Shown here: positions 26,607 through 35,774 of the stretch, piece by piece | Layout of the letters: every line of letters starts with the position of its first letter | Position numbering within the stretch: the first letter of the stretch is position 1 | Source of the DNA: Polaribacter tangerinus | Lineage (GTDB): Bacteria; Bacteroidota; Bacteroidia; Flavobacteriales; Flavobacteriaceae | NCBI RefSeq assembly: GCF_038024095.1 | Contig: NZ_CP150668.1 | Span: forward strand, 1,798,001-1,862,000 | Length of the DNA stretch: 64,000 nt | Reading direction: 5' to 3' | Notes under the pieces: model-generated | Seen by the model: the letters and a program-made list of their open reading frames with translations, nothing else | What the model was told of the DNA's origin: nothing | Database searches by the model: none | Program-made: the position numbers and the translations under genes

Positions 26607-27308
26607 ATGATTCAAAAAAAAGTAGCAAATGTGCAAGAGGCATTAAAAGGAGTTCAAGATAATATGACTTTTATGTTGGGCGGTTTTGGTTTGTGTGGAA
26701 TTCCAGAAAATGCCATTGCAGAGTTAGTTCGGTTAAATGTTAAAAATGTTACTTGTATTTCTAACAACGCTGGGGTTGATGATTTTGGATTGGGACTCCT
26801 TTTAAAAGGAAAACAAGTTAAAAAAATGATATCCTCTTATGTTGGTGAAAACGACGAATTTGAAAGACAAATGCTATCTGGAGAGTTAGAAGTAGAATTG
26901 ACACCACAAGGCACTTTGGCAGAAAAATGCAGAGCAGCACAAGCAGGTTTTCCTGCTTTTTATACACCAGCCGGGTTTGGAACAGAAGTAGCCGAAGGAA
27001 AAGAAACGAGAGAGTTTGATGGTAAAATGTATGTTTTAGAACATGCGTTTAAAGCAGATTTTTCATTTGTAAAAGCATGGAAAGGAGACGTTGCTGGGAA
27101 TTTAATTTTTAAAGGAACTTCTAGAAATTTTAATCCAAATATGTGTGGCGCCGCAACTATAACTGTTGCAGAGGTAGAAGAATTAGTACCCGTTGGTGAA
27201 TTGGACCCTAATAACATTCACATACCTGGTATTTTTGTGCAACGCATTTTTGAAGGAAAAGAGTACGAAAAAAGGATAGAGCAGCGAACTGTGCGTAAAC
27301 GTAATTAG
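26607..27308 (+). CDS. scoA: 3-oxoacid CoA-transferase subunit A
   Basis: Alpha subunit of a succinyl-CoA:3-ketoacid (acetoacetate) CoA-transferase, used in ketone-body or acetoacetate metabolism. [13 protein letters not shown] (41-53), [12 protein letters not shown] and [14 protein letters not shown] (about 114-127) are characteristic. The 233 residues match a separate A subunit. The B subunit lies 405 bases downstream instead of directly adjacent, which is unusual. The gene starts 18 bases after the PBP1A stop. Confidence 0.93.
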   Translation: MIQKKVANVQEALKGVQDNMTFMLGGFGLCGIPENAIAELVRLNVKNVTCISNNAGVDDFGLGLLLKGKQVKKMISSYVGENDEFERQMLSGELEVELTPQGTLAEKCRAAQAGFPAFYTPAGFGTEVAEGKETREFDGKMYVLEHAFKADFSFVKAWKGDVAGNLIFKGTSRNFNPNMCGAATITVAEVEELVPVGELDPNNIHIPGIFVQRIFEGKEYEKRIEQRTVRKRN

Positions 27309-27713
27309 TTAGATTACTAATGTAGCAATTCTGAAAATAAAGAATTTCTGTTGTAGATAATACAACGAAGTTACATTATAAAGTATAACGAGCATTTAAA
27401 AGCTAAAAAAAGGCTTGTAATTTCTCGTTAATTTTTAAAATCTATTGCAAGAATTAGTACACATATGTGTATGGTACAAAACGCTAAAGTTTAAGGTGAT
27501 TTTATTTAAAAATAAAATTCCAAAAAAGAATTTGAAGAAACCAAATATTGGTTATCTCTATGTTAAAAATCTCTACTCATGCTCAATCTATAGAATTTGA
27601 AAATCTATGAGTAAGTAGTAAGATTAATTATTTATAAAATAGTAAATACAAGTATTGAGTTTTTATAGCAGAATTGATACATTGTTAAATTATTTAATTG
27701 ATACAATAATATT
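27309..27713. other. 405-base spacer between scoA and scoB
   Basis: No gene is found here. It is very AT-rich. Visible structure includes AATTGATACA repeated directly at 27672-27681 and 27696-27705 (24 bases apart) immediately before scoB, and arms ACTCAT/ATGAGT around 27577-27613. The repeat could be a regulator site for independent scoB expression. No clear -33/-7 pair was found. Confidence 0.4.
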
Positions 27714-28370
27714 ATGTTAGATAAAAATGGAATTGCAAAAAGAATTGCACAGGAAGTTAAAAATGGTTTTTATGTAAATTTAGGAATAGGAATACCTACG
27801 TTGGTAGCAAACTATGTTCGTGATGATATAGAGGTAGAATTTCAATCTGAAAATGGTGTTCTAGGAATGGGGCCTTTTCCGTTTGAAGGTGAAGAGGATG
27901 CAGATATTATTAATGCAGGAAAGCAAACAATAACCACGCTGCCTGGAGCTAGTTTTTTCGACTCTTCGATGAGTTTTTCGATGATTCGTGGCAAACATGT
28001 ACATTTAACCATTTTAGGAGCTATGGAAGTTGCTGAAAATGGTGATATTGCCAACTGGAAAATACCAGGTAAGATGGTAAAAGGAATGGGTGGTGCCATG
28101 GATTTAGTAGCGTCGGCAGAAAATATTATTGTAGCAATGATGCATACAAATAAACGCGGAGAATCTAAAGTTTTAAAACGCTGTTCATTACCACTAACAG
28201 GTGTTGGTTGTGTTACAAAAATTGTAACAAATTTAGCTGTTTTAGAAGTTAAAAATAATCAATTTCATTTATTAGAAAGAGCACCCGGTGTAACTGTAGA
28301 AGAAATTAAAAAAGCTACAGAAGGAACTTTAATTGTGACGGGAGAAGTGCCTGAAATGAACTTAATATAA
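27714..28370 (+). CDS. scoB: 3-oxoacid CoA-transferase subunit B
   Basis: Beta subunit carrying the active-site glutamate that forms the enzyme-CoA thioester, seen in FQSENGVLGMGPFP (Glu near residue 46). NLGIGIPTLVANY, GASFFDSSMSFSMIRG, and the glycine-rich KGMGGAMDLV are all typical. 218 residues is the normal length. It pairs with scoA, from which it is separated by 405 bases. A small membrane-protein gene starts 7 bases after its stop. Confidence 0.93.
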   Translation: MLDKNGIAKRIAQEVKNGFYVNLGIGIPTLVANYVRDDIEVEFQSENGVLGMGPFPFEGEEDADIINAGKQTITTLPGASFFDSSMSFSMIRGKHVHLTILGAMEVAENGDIANWKIPGKMVKGMGGAMDLVASAENIIVAMMHTNKRGESKVLKRCSLPLTGVGCVTKIVTNLAVLEVKNNQFHLLERAPGVTVEEIKKATEGTLIVTGEVPEMNLI

Positions 28371-28377
28371 ATAGACT

Positions 28378-28608
28378 ATGGAGCTTTTTAAAAAATTTTA
28401 TTGGCTGATTACGCCATTTTTAATAGTTCTTTTTATGTATGTAATAGAACATTTTTTTCATATGAAAGAAATAGGAATAAATACCGCTATTGCTGTTTCT
28501 TTAGCTTATTTATTATCGCCAAGAGTAAAAATTGTTCAAAAGCAGCATGGAGAGGAAGAACAGATAAAATGGCTATTTTTTAAAAAGGTAATCAATAAAA
28601 AAATATAA
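28378..28608 (+). CDS. Small two-span membrane protein, hypothetical
   Basis: A 76-residue protein with two hydrophobic segments (WLITPFLIVLFMYVIEHFF, about 9-27, and INTAIAVSLAYLLS, about 34-47) followed by a basic, charged tail. No family is recognised. It is sandwiched between scoB (7 bases upstream) and xth (24 bases downstream) on the same strand, and its spacing supports a real gene. A second frame inside it is a shadow. Confidence 0.65.
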   Translation: MELFKKFYWLITPFLIVLFMYVIEHFFHMKEIGINTAIAVSLAYLLSPRVKIVQKQHGEEEQIKWLFFKKVINKKI

Positions 28609-28632
28609 ATTTTTAGCAACTTTAAAGAACTT

Positions 28633-29394
28633 ATGAAAATAATATCCTATAATGTAAACGGAATTCGTGCAGCTCTAAAAAAAGGTTTTTTAGTATGGTT
28701 ACAAGCGGCAAAACCAGATGTTATTTGTATACAAGAAACCAAAGCTCATAAAGATCAACTAGATCTAACTGCATTTGAAAATGCAGGATATCCTTTTCAC
28801 TATTGGTTTTCTGCACAAAAAAAAGGATATTCATCTGTTGCAATTTTATGCAAAGAAAAACCCAAAAATGTGGTGTATGGAACAGGTATCGAAACCATGG
28901 ATTTTGAAGGTAGAAACATTAGGGTAGATTTTGATGAGGTTTCTATAATGAGTATGTATTTGCCTTCTGGTACAAATTTAGATCGCCTAAATTTTAAACT
29001 GAATTATATGGATGAATTTCAAGACTATATGAACAACTTGAGGTTAGAAATTCCGAATTTAGTAATCTGCGGAGATTATAATATTTGCCATGAAGAAATA
29101 GACATCCACAATCCAAAAATGAAAGGAGTTTCTGGATTTTTACCAGAAGAAAGAACTTGGATTGGTAACTTTATAAAAAGTGGGTTTATAGACAGTTTTC
29201 GTTACTTAAACCCTACAAGACAAGAATATTCTTGGTGGAGCTACAGAGCCAATGCCAGAGCCAATAACAAAGGTTGGAGATTAGATTACGCAATGGTGTC
29301 TGCTCCTTTAAAAGAAAAAATTTCTAGGGCATATATTTTACCAGAAGCAAAGCACTCAGACCACTGCCCAATTGCGGTTGAGTTGAATGTTTAA
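28633..29394 (+). CDS. xth: Exodeoxyribonuclease III (AP endonuclease)
   Basis: Base-excision-repair nuclease of the exonuclease III family, 253 residues. It has the N-terminal ISYNVNGIRAALKKG, the metal-binding glutamate in CIQETKAH, the CGDYNICHEEIDI motif and the catalytic Asp-His in AKHSDHCPI. All catalytic positions are intact. It would cut the backbone 5' of abasic sites and remove 3' blocking groups. Confidence 0.95.
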   Translation: MKIISYNVNGIRAALKKGFLVWLQAAKPDVICIQETKAHKDQLDLTAFENAGYPFHYWFSAQKKGYSSVAILCKEKPKNVVYGTGIETMDFEGRNIRVDFDEVSIMSMYLPSGTNLDRLNFKLNYMDEFQDYMNNLRLEIPNLVICGDYNICHEEIDIHNPKMKGVSGFLPEERTWIGNFIKSGFIDSFRYLNPTRQEYSWWSYRANARANNKGWRLDYAMVSAPLKEKISRAYILPEAKHSDHCPIAVELNV

Positions 29395-29420
29395 TTGAAT
29401 AGAAACAAAATAATAGTATT

Positions 29421-30908
29421 TTGAAAAAATTTATAGTACTTCTCTTAGCAAGTTCGTTTAGTATGTTTTCACAAGCAATAACGGATTCTATCCCAAAACA
29501 AATTACCACAGAAGATTTATTTTCTGATTTCGATATTGCCTTGATAGATAGTTTGTTAATGGACTCTAAATACAAATCTCCATTATACCAGCGTTTTTCA
29601 TATGTATTAGAAGATAGCGATACAATTAATGATAATGAAGTGGTATTGTCTACAGAAATTTTAAAAGAAAGATTGCAACATATAAATGCAAAAACTCCTT
29701 TTCATATTGCGTATAACCCAGCGTTAGAAAAAGTTATTAAATCGTATTTAAAATATCGTAAAAGATATTATCCTGCATTAATGGCTAAAGCAGCTTATTA
29801 TTTTCCAATGTTCGAAAAATATTTAGATCAATACGATATTCCTTTAGAAATGAAGTATTTGGCAATTGTAGAGTCTGCGTTAGATCCTACAGCAAAATCT
29901 AGAGTTGGAGCTACTGGGCTGTGGCAATTTATGTATGCTACAGGTGTGCAGTATAATTTAAAAGTTAGTTCTTATGTAGATGAACGTCAGGACCCAGTTT
30001 TAGCTACGATTGCCGCGTGTAAATATTTGTCTAATTTATATGATATTTTTGGAGATTGGGATTTGGCATTAGCGGCTTATAACTCTGGCCCAGGTAACGT
30101 TTCTAAAGCCATAAAACGTTCTGGTGGTTACAGAAACTATTGGAATATTCGCCCTTTTTTACCTACTGAAACAGCAGGATACGTTCCTGCATTTTATGCA
30201 ACTATGTATCTTTTCGAGTATCAAAAAGAACATCAGTTAGTTGCCAATACTCCTCAAATTCGTGCTTTTGAAACTGATACAATTCAAGTTAAAGAAACGA
30301 TAAGTTTTGAACAGATTTCAGAAATTACCGGAATGAATTTAGAACTTATTCAGTTTTTAAATCCGAGTTATAAACTAGATATTATCCCTTATCTTCCAGA
30401 AAAAAAGTATGTACTTACACTGCCTCGAAAAAATAGCTTCCAATTTATAGAAAACGAACAAGCAATATATGCCTTGGCACTTGAAGATGCTGCAAAAAGA
30501 GAAAAGCCATTACCTAAATATTTTGAAATGGATAAACGCATTCGTTACAAAGTAAAAAGTGGTGATTTTTTAGGCAAAATTGCCAATAAGTTTGGAGTAC
30601 GAGTGTCTGATATAAAACGATGGAATCGGTTAAAGAATAGTCGATTAAAAATAGGACAAAGGCTTAGTATTTATCCAAAAAAATTGGCTTTTACCAAACA
30701 AGAAAATCAAAAGTTAACCAAAAAAAGAAGTGTAAAAAACGCAAAAAAAGCTGCATTTAAAACTTATATTGTTCAGAAAGGAGACTCTCTTTGGAAAATT
30801 TCTAAGAAGTTTAAGAATGTTTCTACGGAAGAAATAAAAAAGTGGAACAATATTTGGGGTGTTAAAATTTTAAAACCAGGAACTAAACTAAAAATATACA
30901 AAAGCTAA
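29421..30908 (+). CDS. MltD-like lytic transglycosylase with two LysM domains
   Basis: Periplasmic peptidoglycan-cleaving enzyme of 495 residues. The start is TTG at 29421; it supplies a signal peptide (FIVLLLASSFSMFSQA) that a later ATG would lose. The SLT domain spans about 115-270, with catalytic Glu151 in AIVESALDPTAKS, then GATGLWQFM and the AAYNSGPGNVSKA motif. Two LysM repeats follow (about 372-417 and 447-492; RYKVKSGDFLGKIANKFG and YIVQKGDSLWKISKKF), for glycan binding. The DUF4837 lipoprotein gene starts 4 bases later. Confidence 0.92.
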   Translation: MKKFIVLLLASSFSMFSQAITDSIPKQITTEDLFSDFDIALIDSLLMDSKYKSPLYQRFSYVLEDSDTINDNEVVLSTEILKERLQHINAKTPFHIAYNPALEKVIKSYLKYRKRYYPALMAKAAYYFPMFEKYLDQYDIPLEMKYLAIVESALDPTAKSRVGATGLWQFMYATGVQYNLKVSSYVDERQDPVLATIAACKYLSNLYDIFGDWDLALAAYNSGPGNVSKAIKRSGGYRNYWNIRPFLPTETAGYVPAFYATMYLFEYQKEHQLVANTPQIRAFETDTIQVKETISFEQISEITGMNLELIQFLNPSYKLDIIPYLPEKKYVLTLPRKNSFQFIENEQAIYALALEDAAKREKPLPKYFEMDKRIRYKVKSGDFLGKIANKFGVRVSDIKRWNRLKNSRLKIGQRLSIYPKKLAFTKQENQKLTKKRSVKNAKKAAFKTYIVQKGDSLWKISKKFKNVSTEEIKKWNNIWGVKILKPGTKLKIYKS

Positions 30909-30912
30909 TTTT

Positions 30913-31896
30913 ATGAAAAAAATATTTTCAATAGTTGTAGTAATTATTTTATTTGCAGCATGTAAAGGAAATGATAAGTTTGTTTTAAGACAATCTTTAG
31001 GGAAATTAAATAAAGTAATGGTTGTTTCCGATGCCAATGATTGGAACGGAGATTTGGGTTCAGAAATTAGAAACTCATTTGGTGAGCTTGTGGTGGGTTT
31101 ACCACAGCCAGAACCTACATTGTCTGTTTCTCAAATACCGCCAAATGCTTTTAGTGGTATGATGAAAGCCTCTAGAAATATTTTAATTATTGGGGTAGGA
31201 GAGAAAGAACAGTTTTATATTAAAAAAGATATTTATGCGCAGCCTCAAACTCTTGTATACGTATATGGTACTAGTGATGCAAGTGTTTTAGGAATGTTTA
31301 AAAAGCATAAAAAGGAAATTATAGATACTTTTATTGCTGGTGAAATAGCCATGACACAAGCTGTTTTTTCTGAAAGATTACAAGGAGTTCCTGAGTTTAA
31401 AACCTTAAAAAAATTAGGTGTTTCTTTTATCATACCAAATAATTATAATGTAGTAGATGATACTGGAGATTTTTTATGGTTAAGACATCATTTAACCAGT
31501 GGTATTGCAAAAACTGGTAGCAACAACATTTTAGTATATTCAATTCCATTAGAAGATGAAACTAAAGTGGCAGATAGTATTGTAAGTGTTCGCAACAGAT
31601 TTGGTAAAAAATACATACCAGGTACCGATGAAGAAACTATGTACATGATAACCGAAGAAGCCTATACGCCTTTTACCTATGAAACCACACTAGATGGTAA
31701 AAAGGCTTATGAAACCCGTGGTAAGTGGGAAGTGAAAAACGATTTTATGGCAGGGCCATTTTTAAACTATTCTGTTATAGATGCCAAAAATAATAGAGTG
31801 GTTGTTTTTGAAGGTTTTACCTATGCCCCTTCTGTAAATAAGAGAGCTTTTCTTTTTGAACTAGAAGCAATTGGTAAATCTATGAAGATTAACTAA
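30913..31896 (+). CDS. DUF4837 family lipoprotein
   Basis: A 327-residue lipoprotein (ILFAAC, Cys18) with the pattern I recognise as DUF4837: N-terminal VMVVSDANDWNGDLG, PQPEPTLSVSQIPP, FIIPNNYNVV and a C-terminal GKWEVKNDFMAGPFLNY. Function is unknown. Coupling to the MltD-like gene (4-base gap) suggests envelope work. A strong terminator ends the unit. Confidence 0.85.
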   Translation: MKKIFSIVVVIILFAACKGNDKFVLRQSLGKLNKVMVVSDANDWNGDLGSEIRNSFGELVVGLPQPEPTLSVSQIPPNAFSGMMKASRNILIIGVGEKEQFYIKKDIYAQPQTLVYVYGTSDASVLGMFKKHKKEIIDTFIAGEIAMTQAVFSERLQGVPEFKTLKKLGVSFIIPNNYNVVDDTGDFLWLRHHLTSGIAKTGSNNILVYSIPLEDETKVADSIVSVRNRFGKKYIPGTDEETMYMITEEAYTPFTYETTLDGKKAYETRGKWEVKNDFMAGPFLNYSVIDAKNNRVVVFEGFTYAPSVNKRAFLFELEAIGKSMKIN

Positions 31897-31923
31897 CAGC
31901 ATTGCTAACTAATATTTTACAAG

Positions 31924-31958
31924 CTACCTGAAAATATATTTTTCAGGTAGTTTTTTTT
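31924..31958 (+). terminator. Terminator after the DUF4837 gene
   Basis: CTACCTGAAAA (31924-31934) pairs with TTTTCAGGTAG (31940-31950) around TATAT, followed by eight T. Confidence 0.9.
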
Positions 31959-32003
31959 AATGAGAATGATTATATTTGAGAATCAACCTTAAAACTTTTA
32001 ATT

Positions 32004-32501
32004 ATGGACATGAATTTTTCAGTGTTATTTATTAGCGCAATTATACCAATGTTTATTGGTTTTATTTGGTATGGCCCTCTTTTTGGGAATGCTTGGATGA
32101 ACCAAATGGGGTTTACAAAAGAGTCTTTGGAAGGAACAAATATGGTAAAAGTACTTATTATTTGTTATGTGGTTAGTATATTAATTGCATCTGCATTAAT
32201 GCAAATGGTAATTCACCAAATGGGCGTATATTCTACCTTAGCAGGAGAACCAGGTTTTAGCGAAGGTACCGGAAGTACTTTTAGTTATTTTCAGGATTTT
32301 TTAGCTCAGTACGGAGATCGCTTTAGAACATTTAAACATGGTGCATTTCATGGTATTTTGTATGGTTTATTTTTAGTTACACCTATATTAAGTATACAAG
32401 CAATGTTTGAAAGGAAAGGGTTTAAATATATTGCCTTAAATGCTGGTTATTGGATAGTAACATTAGCTATAATGGCAGGCGTTATTGCACAATGGGTGTA
32501 A
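32004..32501 (+). CDS. DUF1761 family membrane protein
   Basis: A 165-residue integral membrane protein with about four hydrophobic spans. FIGFIWYGPLFGNAWMNQMGF near the N-terminus and the FKHGAFHGILYGLFL segment are typical of DUF1761, whose function is unknown. A -7-like box TATATTTG (31971-31978) lies 26 bases upstream. It is isolated between two terminators. Confidence 0.85.
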   Translation: MDMNFSVLFISAIIPMFIGFIWYGPLFGNAWMNQMGFTKESLEGTNMVKVLIICYVVSILIASALMQMVIHQMGVYSTLAGEPGFSEGTGSTFSYFQDFLAQYGDRFRTFKHGAFHGILYGLFLVTPILSIQAMFERKGFKYIALNAGYWIVTLAIMAGVIAQWV

Positions 32502-32520
32502 ATATAAGTTTTTGCCATAA

Positions 32521-32550
32521 AAAAAATCCCTTTTTAAAAAGGGATTTTTT
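32521..32550. terminator. Bidirectional terminator
   Basis: A 30-base perfect palindrome (AAAAAATCCCTTTTT and its complement) lies between the convergent DUF1761 gene and trpS. It ends in T-runs on both strands. Confidence 0.92.
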
Positions 32551-32567
32551 TATACTGCTAATTCAAT

Positions 32568-33536
32568 TTAATAGCCTATTTTTTCTCGTAACCTTTTTAA
32601 AACGCTATTGGCAGTAATTGTTGCTTTTTTCGCTCCAATTTCTAGTGCAGCATCAATTTCGTGTTTATTTTCCATAAAGTGATGGTATTTTACGCGAATG
32701 GAGGCAAACTTCTCTAAAATTAATTCATATAATGCTTGCTTTGCGTGTCCATAACCATAATTTCCACCTTCGTAGTTTTTACGCATTGCTGCAATTTGAG
32801 TGTCTGTAGCAATTAATTTATAAAGAGCAAAAATAGCATCAGTATCTGGGTTTTTAGGTTCCTCTAAGCTTAAGCTGTCTGTCTTAATACTCATAATTTG
32901 CTTCCGAAGTTGTTTATCTGTTAAAAAAATATTGATGGTATTATTCCTAGATTTACTCATTTTTTCGCCATCTGTACCAGGAACTAATTTTGTAGTTTCT
33001 GCAATTTTAGCTTTCGGCAACACAAATGTTTCTCCGATACTATTATTTATTCTGCTAGCAACATCTCTTGTTATTTCTAGGTGTTGCAATTGGTCTTTAC
33101 CAACAGGTACTATTTCTGCATCGTATAATAAAATATCTGCAGCCATTAACATTGGATATGTAAATAACCCTGCATTTACATCTTCTAAACGGTCCGATTT
33201 ATCTTTAAAACTATGAGCTAGCGTAAGTCTTTGGTATGGAAAAAAACAGCTTAAATACCAAGTAAGTTCTGTGGTTTGCGGTATATCACTTTGTCTGTAA
33301 AATACTGTTTTTTTTATATCTAAGCCACAGGCAAGCCACGTAGCAGCAGTACTATAGGTGTTTTCTTTTAATATTTTTCCATCTTTAATTTGAGTTAAAG
33401 AGTGCATATCTGCAATAAATAGATATGCATCATTTTCTGGATTATTGGCCATTTCTACCGCAGGTAAAATAGCTCCTAACAAGTTTCCTAAATGTGGCGT
33501 TCCTGTACTTTGTACACCTGTTAATATTCTAGACAT
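32568..33536 (-). CDS. trpS: Tryptophanyl-tRNA synthetase
   Basis: Class I synthetase charging tRNA-Trp. The HIGH variant is GTPHLGNLLGA (12-22), the KMSKS loop is GEKMSKSRNN (about 193-202), and the tryptophan-pocket YPMLMAADILLYDA is present. 322 residues is a usual length. It is transcribed alone from the minus strand and shares a terminator with the DUF1761 gene. Confidence 0.96.
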   Translation of the reverse strand: MSRILTGVQSTGTPHLGNLLGAILPAVEMANNPENDAYLFIADMHSLTQIKDGKILKENTYSTAATWLACGLDIKKTVFYRQSDIPQTTELTWYLSCFFPYQRLTLAHSFKDKSDRLEDVNAGLFTYPMLMAADILLYDAEIVPVGKDQLQHLEITRDVASRINNSIGETFVLPKAKIAETTKLVPGTDGEKMSKSRNNTINIFLTDKQLRKQIMSIKTDSLSLEEPKNPDTDAIFALYKLIATDTQIAAMRKNYEGGNYGYGHAKQALYELILEKFASIRVKYHHFMENKHEIDAALEIGAKKATITANSVLKRLREKIGY

Positions 33537-33743
33537 TACTATTGTTTTATTATTGATATATAAAAAAGTATCTTTTTTTGTAAAATAGTAGATAACTGTT
33601 TTAGGCGGTAAAAATAAGGTTTTGATTAGTAAAATCCATAAACAAAAAGAATATTCCTATTTTTGTTTTTCTAAAATTAGAACGAGTGTTATATTTTAGA
33701 GAAATATCACTTTTTACAAAAAAAACAAAAGCCATTATTTGTA

Positions 33744-34517
33744 ATGATTTTTTTAAAAATTTTTAAAATTCCTTTTCTTTTACTGTGGCGATTTTGGTTT
33801 TATCTTTTATTATTTATTACCATATTAATTTTTTTTCCATTTTTATTGCTTTTTACAATCAATAAAAAACACTATCATATATTCTGGAAATTTGCTAGAA
33901 TTTTATCTAAAATTCTTATTTACGGAATGGGTTTTAGAATTCATTTAGATAAAAAACAATCGTTAGAAAAAAATAAAAGCTACATGATTTGTGCAAATCA
34001 TGCCTCTTTATTAGATCCTTTTGTTTTAATTGCTATTAGTAAAAACCCTATAGTTTTTGTTGGTAAAAAAGAGTTGGCAAATATTCCGGTTTTTGGTTTT
34101 TTCTACAAAAGAACCGTAATTATGGTCGATAGAAGTAGTGCCGAAAGTAGAAAAAGAGTTTTTAAAATGGCAAAAGAACGACTTAAAAATGGTGTTAGTA
34201 TGGCTATTTTTCCAGAAGGTTTGGTGCCAACTGAAGAGGTTGTTTTAGCGCCTTTTAAAAAAGGAGCTTTTAGTTTGGCTATAGAATTTAAGATACCTAT
34301 TGTTACACAAGTTTATTTTGATTGTAAGCGATTTTTTTCATGGAATATCTATAAAGGAAGACCTGGTGTACTTCGTGTTAAGCAACATAAATTTATTTCA
34401 ACAGATACCTTAAAAGCAACACAAGTAAACGATTTAAAAGAGCAAACCTTTCAATTAATTTTTAATGATTTGTTAGCAGATAAGAAATATATGAAAGATA
34501 CCAATAGAAAAAAATGA
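33744..34517 (+). CDS. plsC: 1-acyl-sn-glycerol-3-phosphate acyltransferase
   Basis: Membrane acyltransferase of phospholipid synthesis, 257 residues. A strongly hydrophobic N-terminus (about 1-38) anchors it. The catalytic NHASLLDP (HX4D, about 84-91), the VDRSSAESRKR block and the glycerol-phosphate-binding FPEG follow in the usual order. The ATGA overlap with the next gene suggests translational coupling. A TATTTTTG box at 33658-33665 may be its -7 element. Confidence 0.92.
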   Translation: MIFLKIFKIPFLLLWRFWFYLLLFITILIFFPFLLLFTINKKHYHIFWKFARILSKILIYGMGFRIHLDKKQSLEKNKSYMICANHASLLDPFVLIAISKNPIVFVGKKELANIPVFGFFYKRTVIMVDRSSAESRKRVFKMAKERLKNGVSMAIFPEGLVPTEEVVLAPFKKGAFSLAIEFKIPIVTQVYFDCKRFFSWNIYKGRPGVLRVKQHKFISTDTLKATQVNDLKEQTFQLIFNDLLADKKYMKDTNRKK

Positions 34518-35155
34518 GCGAAAAATTAAATTACTATTACGAAGCATTGGAAGAAAAACTAAATGTGATATCTCACGCAATTGGTTTTATACTAAGTGCT
34601 GTGGCATTTCCTTCTTTGGTATATAAAGCTTTAGATTATGATGGTTTTTTAAAACCGATTAGCTTCCTAATTTATGGAGCTAGTTTGTTATTGCTCTACG
34701 CAGCTTCTACACTTTATCATGCGGCTAAGAATCCTAAAAAAAGAAGAAAACTAAATATTTTAGACCATGCAGCTATTTATGTTTTAATAGCAGGAAGTTT
34801 TACGCCATTTTGTTTGGTAACTTTAGGTAATAAACCTATTGGCTTTTATCTTTTTATTTTTATTTGGATTTTTGCTTTGATAGGTGTTATTCTGAAACTT
34901 TTTTTTACAGGTAAATTCCAAAAATTATCAACTGCAATGTATCTTTTAATGGGGTGGCAAGTAGTATTTTTTATAAAGCCCTTAATAGAAAACCTGTCTA
35001 CTTTCAATTTAAATTTATTATTTGCAGGAGGTTTTTTTTATAGTATTGGTGCCGTTTTGTATGCTATTAAAAAAATTCCTTACAATCATGCTATTTTTCA
35101 TGTTTTTGTACTTTTAGGCAGTATATGTCACTTTATTGCTATTTTTAATTTATAG
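34514..35155 (+). CDS. Hemolysin III / PAQR family membrane protein
   Basis: Seven-span membrane protein of the hemolysin III (TrhA/YqfA) branch of the PAQR superfamily, 213 residues. Conserved positions are EEKLNVISHAIG (18-29), the STLYHA motif, LDHAAIYVLIAGSFTPF and the late H..FH segment (YNHAIFHVFVLLGSICHF), which together supply the metal-binding Ser/Asp/His set. Bacterial members affect membrane lipid homeostasis, which fits coupling to plsC. The name 'hemolysin' does not imply toxicity. Confidence 0.9.
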   Translation: MSEKLNYYYEALEEKLNVISHAIGFILSAVAFPSLVYKALDYDGFLKPISFLIYGASLLLLYAASTLYHAAKNPKKRRKLNILDHAAIYVLIAGSFTPFCLVTLGNKPIGFYLFIFIWIFALIGVILKLFFTGKFQKLSTAMYLLMGWQVVFFIKPLIENLSTFNLNLLFAGGFFYSIGAVLYAIKKIPYNHAIFHVFVLLGSICHFIAIFNL

Positions 35156-35221
35156 GTTCCAATAGCAAGTTTTTAGTTTAGTTTGTAAATAGTAAAAGGC
35201 TAACCTTTACCTACCTTTTAA

Positions 35222-35698
35222 TTATATAGGCCATTTTGTATACGGATTTTTGCTTAGTACGGCATTGTAGTATTTTAAATCTCCAGTTACTTCTTTACCA
35301 AGCCACACAGGTTTTTCGAAATATTCATCTGCTTTGTTTAATTCGACTTCTGCAACAATTAGTCCTTTATTTTCTCCTAAAAATTCATCAATTTCGAAGG
35401 TATGATTCCCTTTTTTTACCAAATACCTATTCTTTTCTATAATAGTTGGTTCACATAATAGTAAAAGTTGTGTAGCTTCTTTAAGTAAAATTTCTTTTTC
35501 CCATTCAAACCTTGTAGTTCCCTCGGCGTTTGTTTTCCCTTTTACGGTAATGTACGCTTTTGTATTACAAGTTCTAATACGAACCACTCTGTTTTTATCG
35601 GTATTTAAAAAACCTTGTTTTATTGTTTGAATATAAATGCTTTCTTCTTTAAAATTTAAACTAGTTACTAAAAACTTTCTTTCTATTTCTAAACTCAT
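35222..35698 (-). CDS. CYTH domain protein
   Basis: A 158-residue CYTH (adenylate cyclase/thiamine triphosphatase fold) protein. The signature EIERKFLV at residues 4-11, the RVRIRTCNTKAYITVKGK strand pair, FEWEKEI, and the EIDEFLGENKGLIVAEVELN stretch supply the acidic metal ligands of the tunnel. Members usually hydrolyse triphosphates or inorganic polyphosphate; the substrate here is unknown. It stands alone, divergent from porZ. Confidence 0.88.
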   Translation of the reverse strand: MSLEIERKFLVTSLNFKEESIYIQTIKQGFLNTDKNRVVRIRTCNTKAYITVKGKTNAEGTTRFEWEKEILLKEATQLLLLCEPTIIEKNRYLVKKGNHTFEIDEFLGENKGLIVAEVELNKADEYFEKPVWLGKEVTGDLKYYNAVLSKNPYTKWPI

Positions 35699-35774
35699 AA
35701 AACCAATATTTTAGTGCACTAATGTAGTTACTTTTAGCGTTGTTATCACAAAAATAAATATCTTTGAGGCATAA

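Noticed and set aside
28401..28583. 60-codon frame inside the small membrane-protein gene after scoB
   Set aside because: The frame at 28378-28608 has better start spacing and a proper two-span pattern; this one is an alternate-frame shadow.
34514..35155. Hemolysin III as a virulence toxin
   Set aside because: The family is a PAQR membrane-homeostasis group; the name is historical.
35192..35210. Hairpin GTAAAAGG/CCTTTAC between the hemolysin III and CYTH genes
   Set aside because: Short stem with a bulge and no T-run; too weak to call a terminator.
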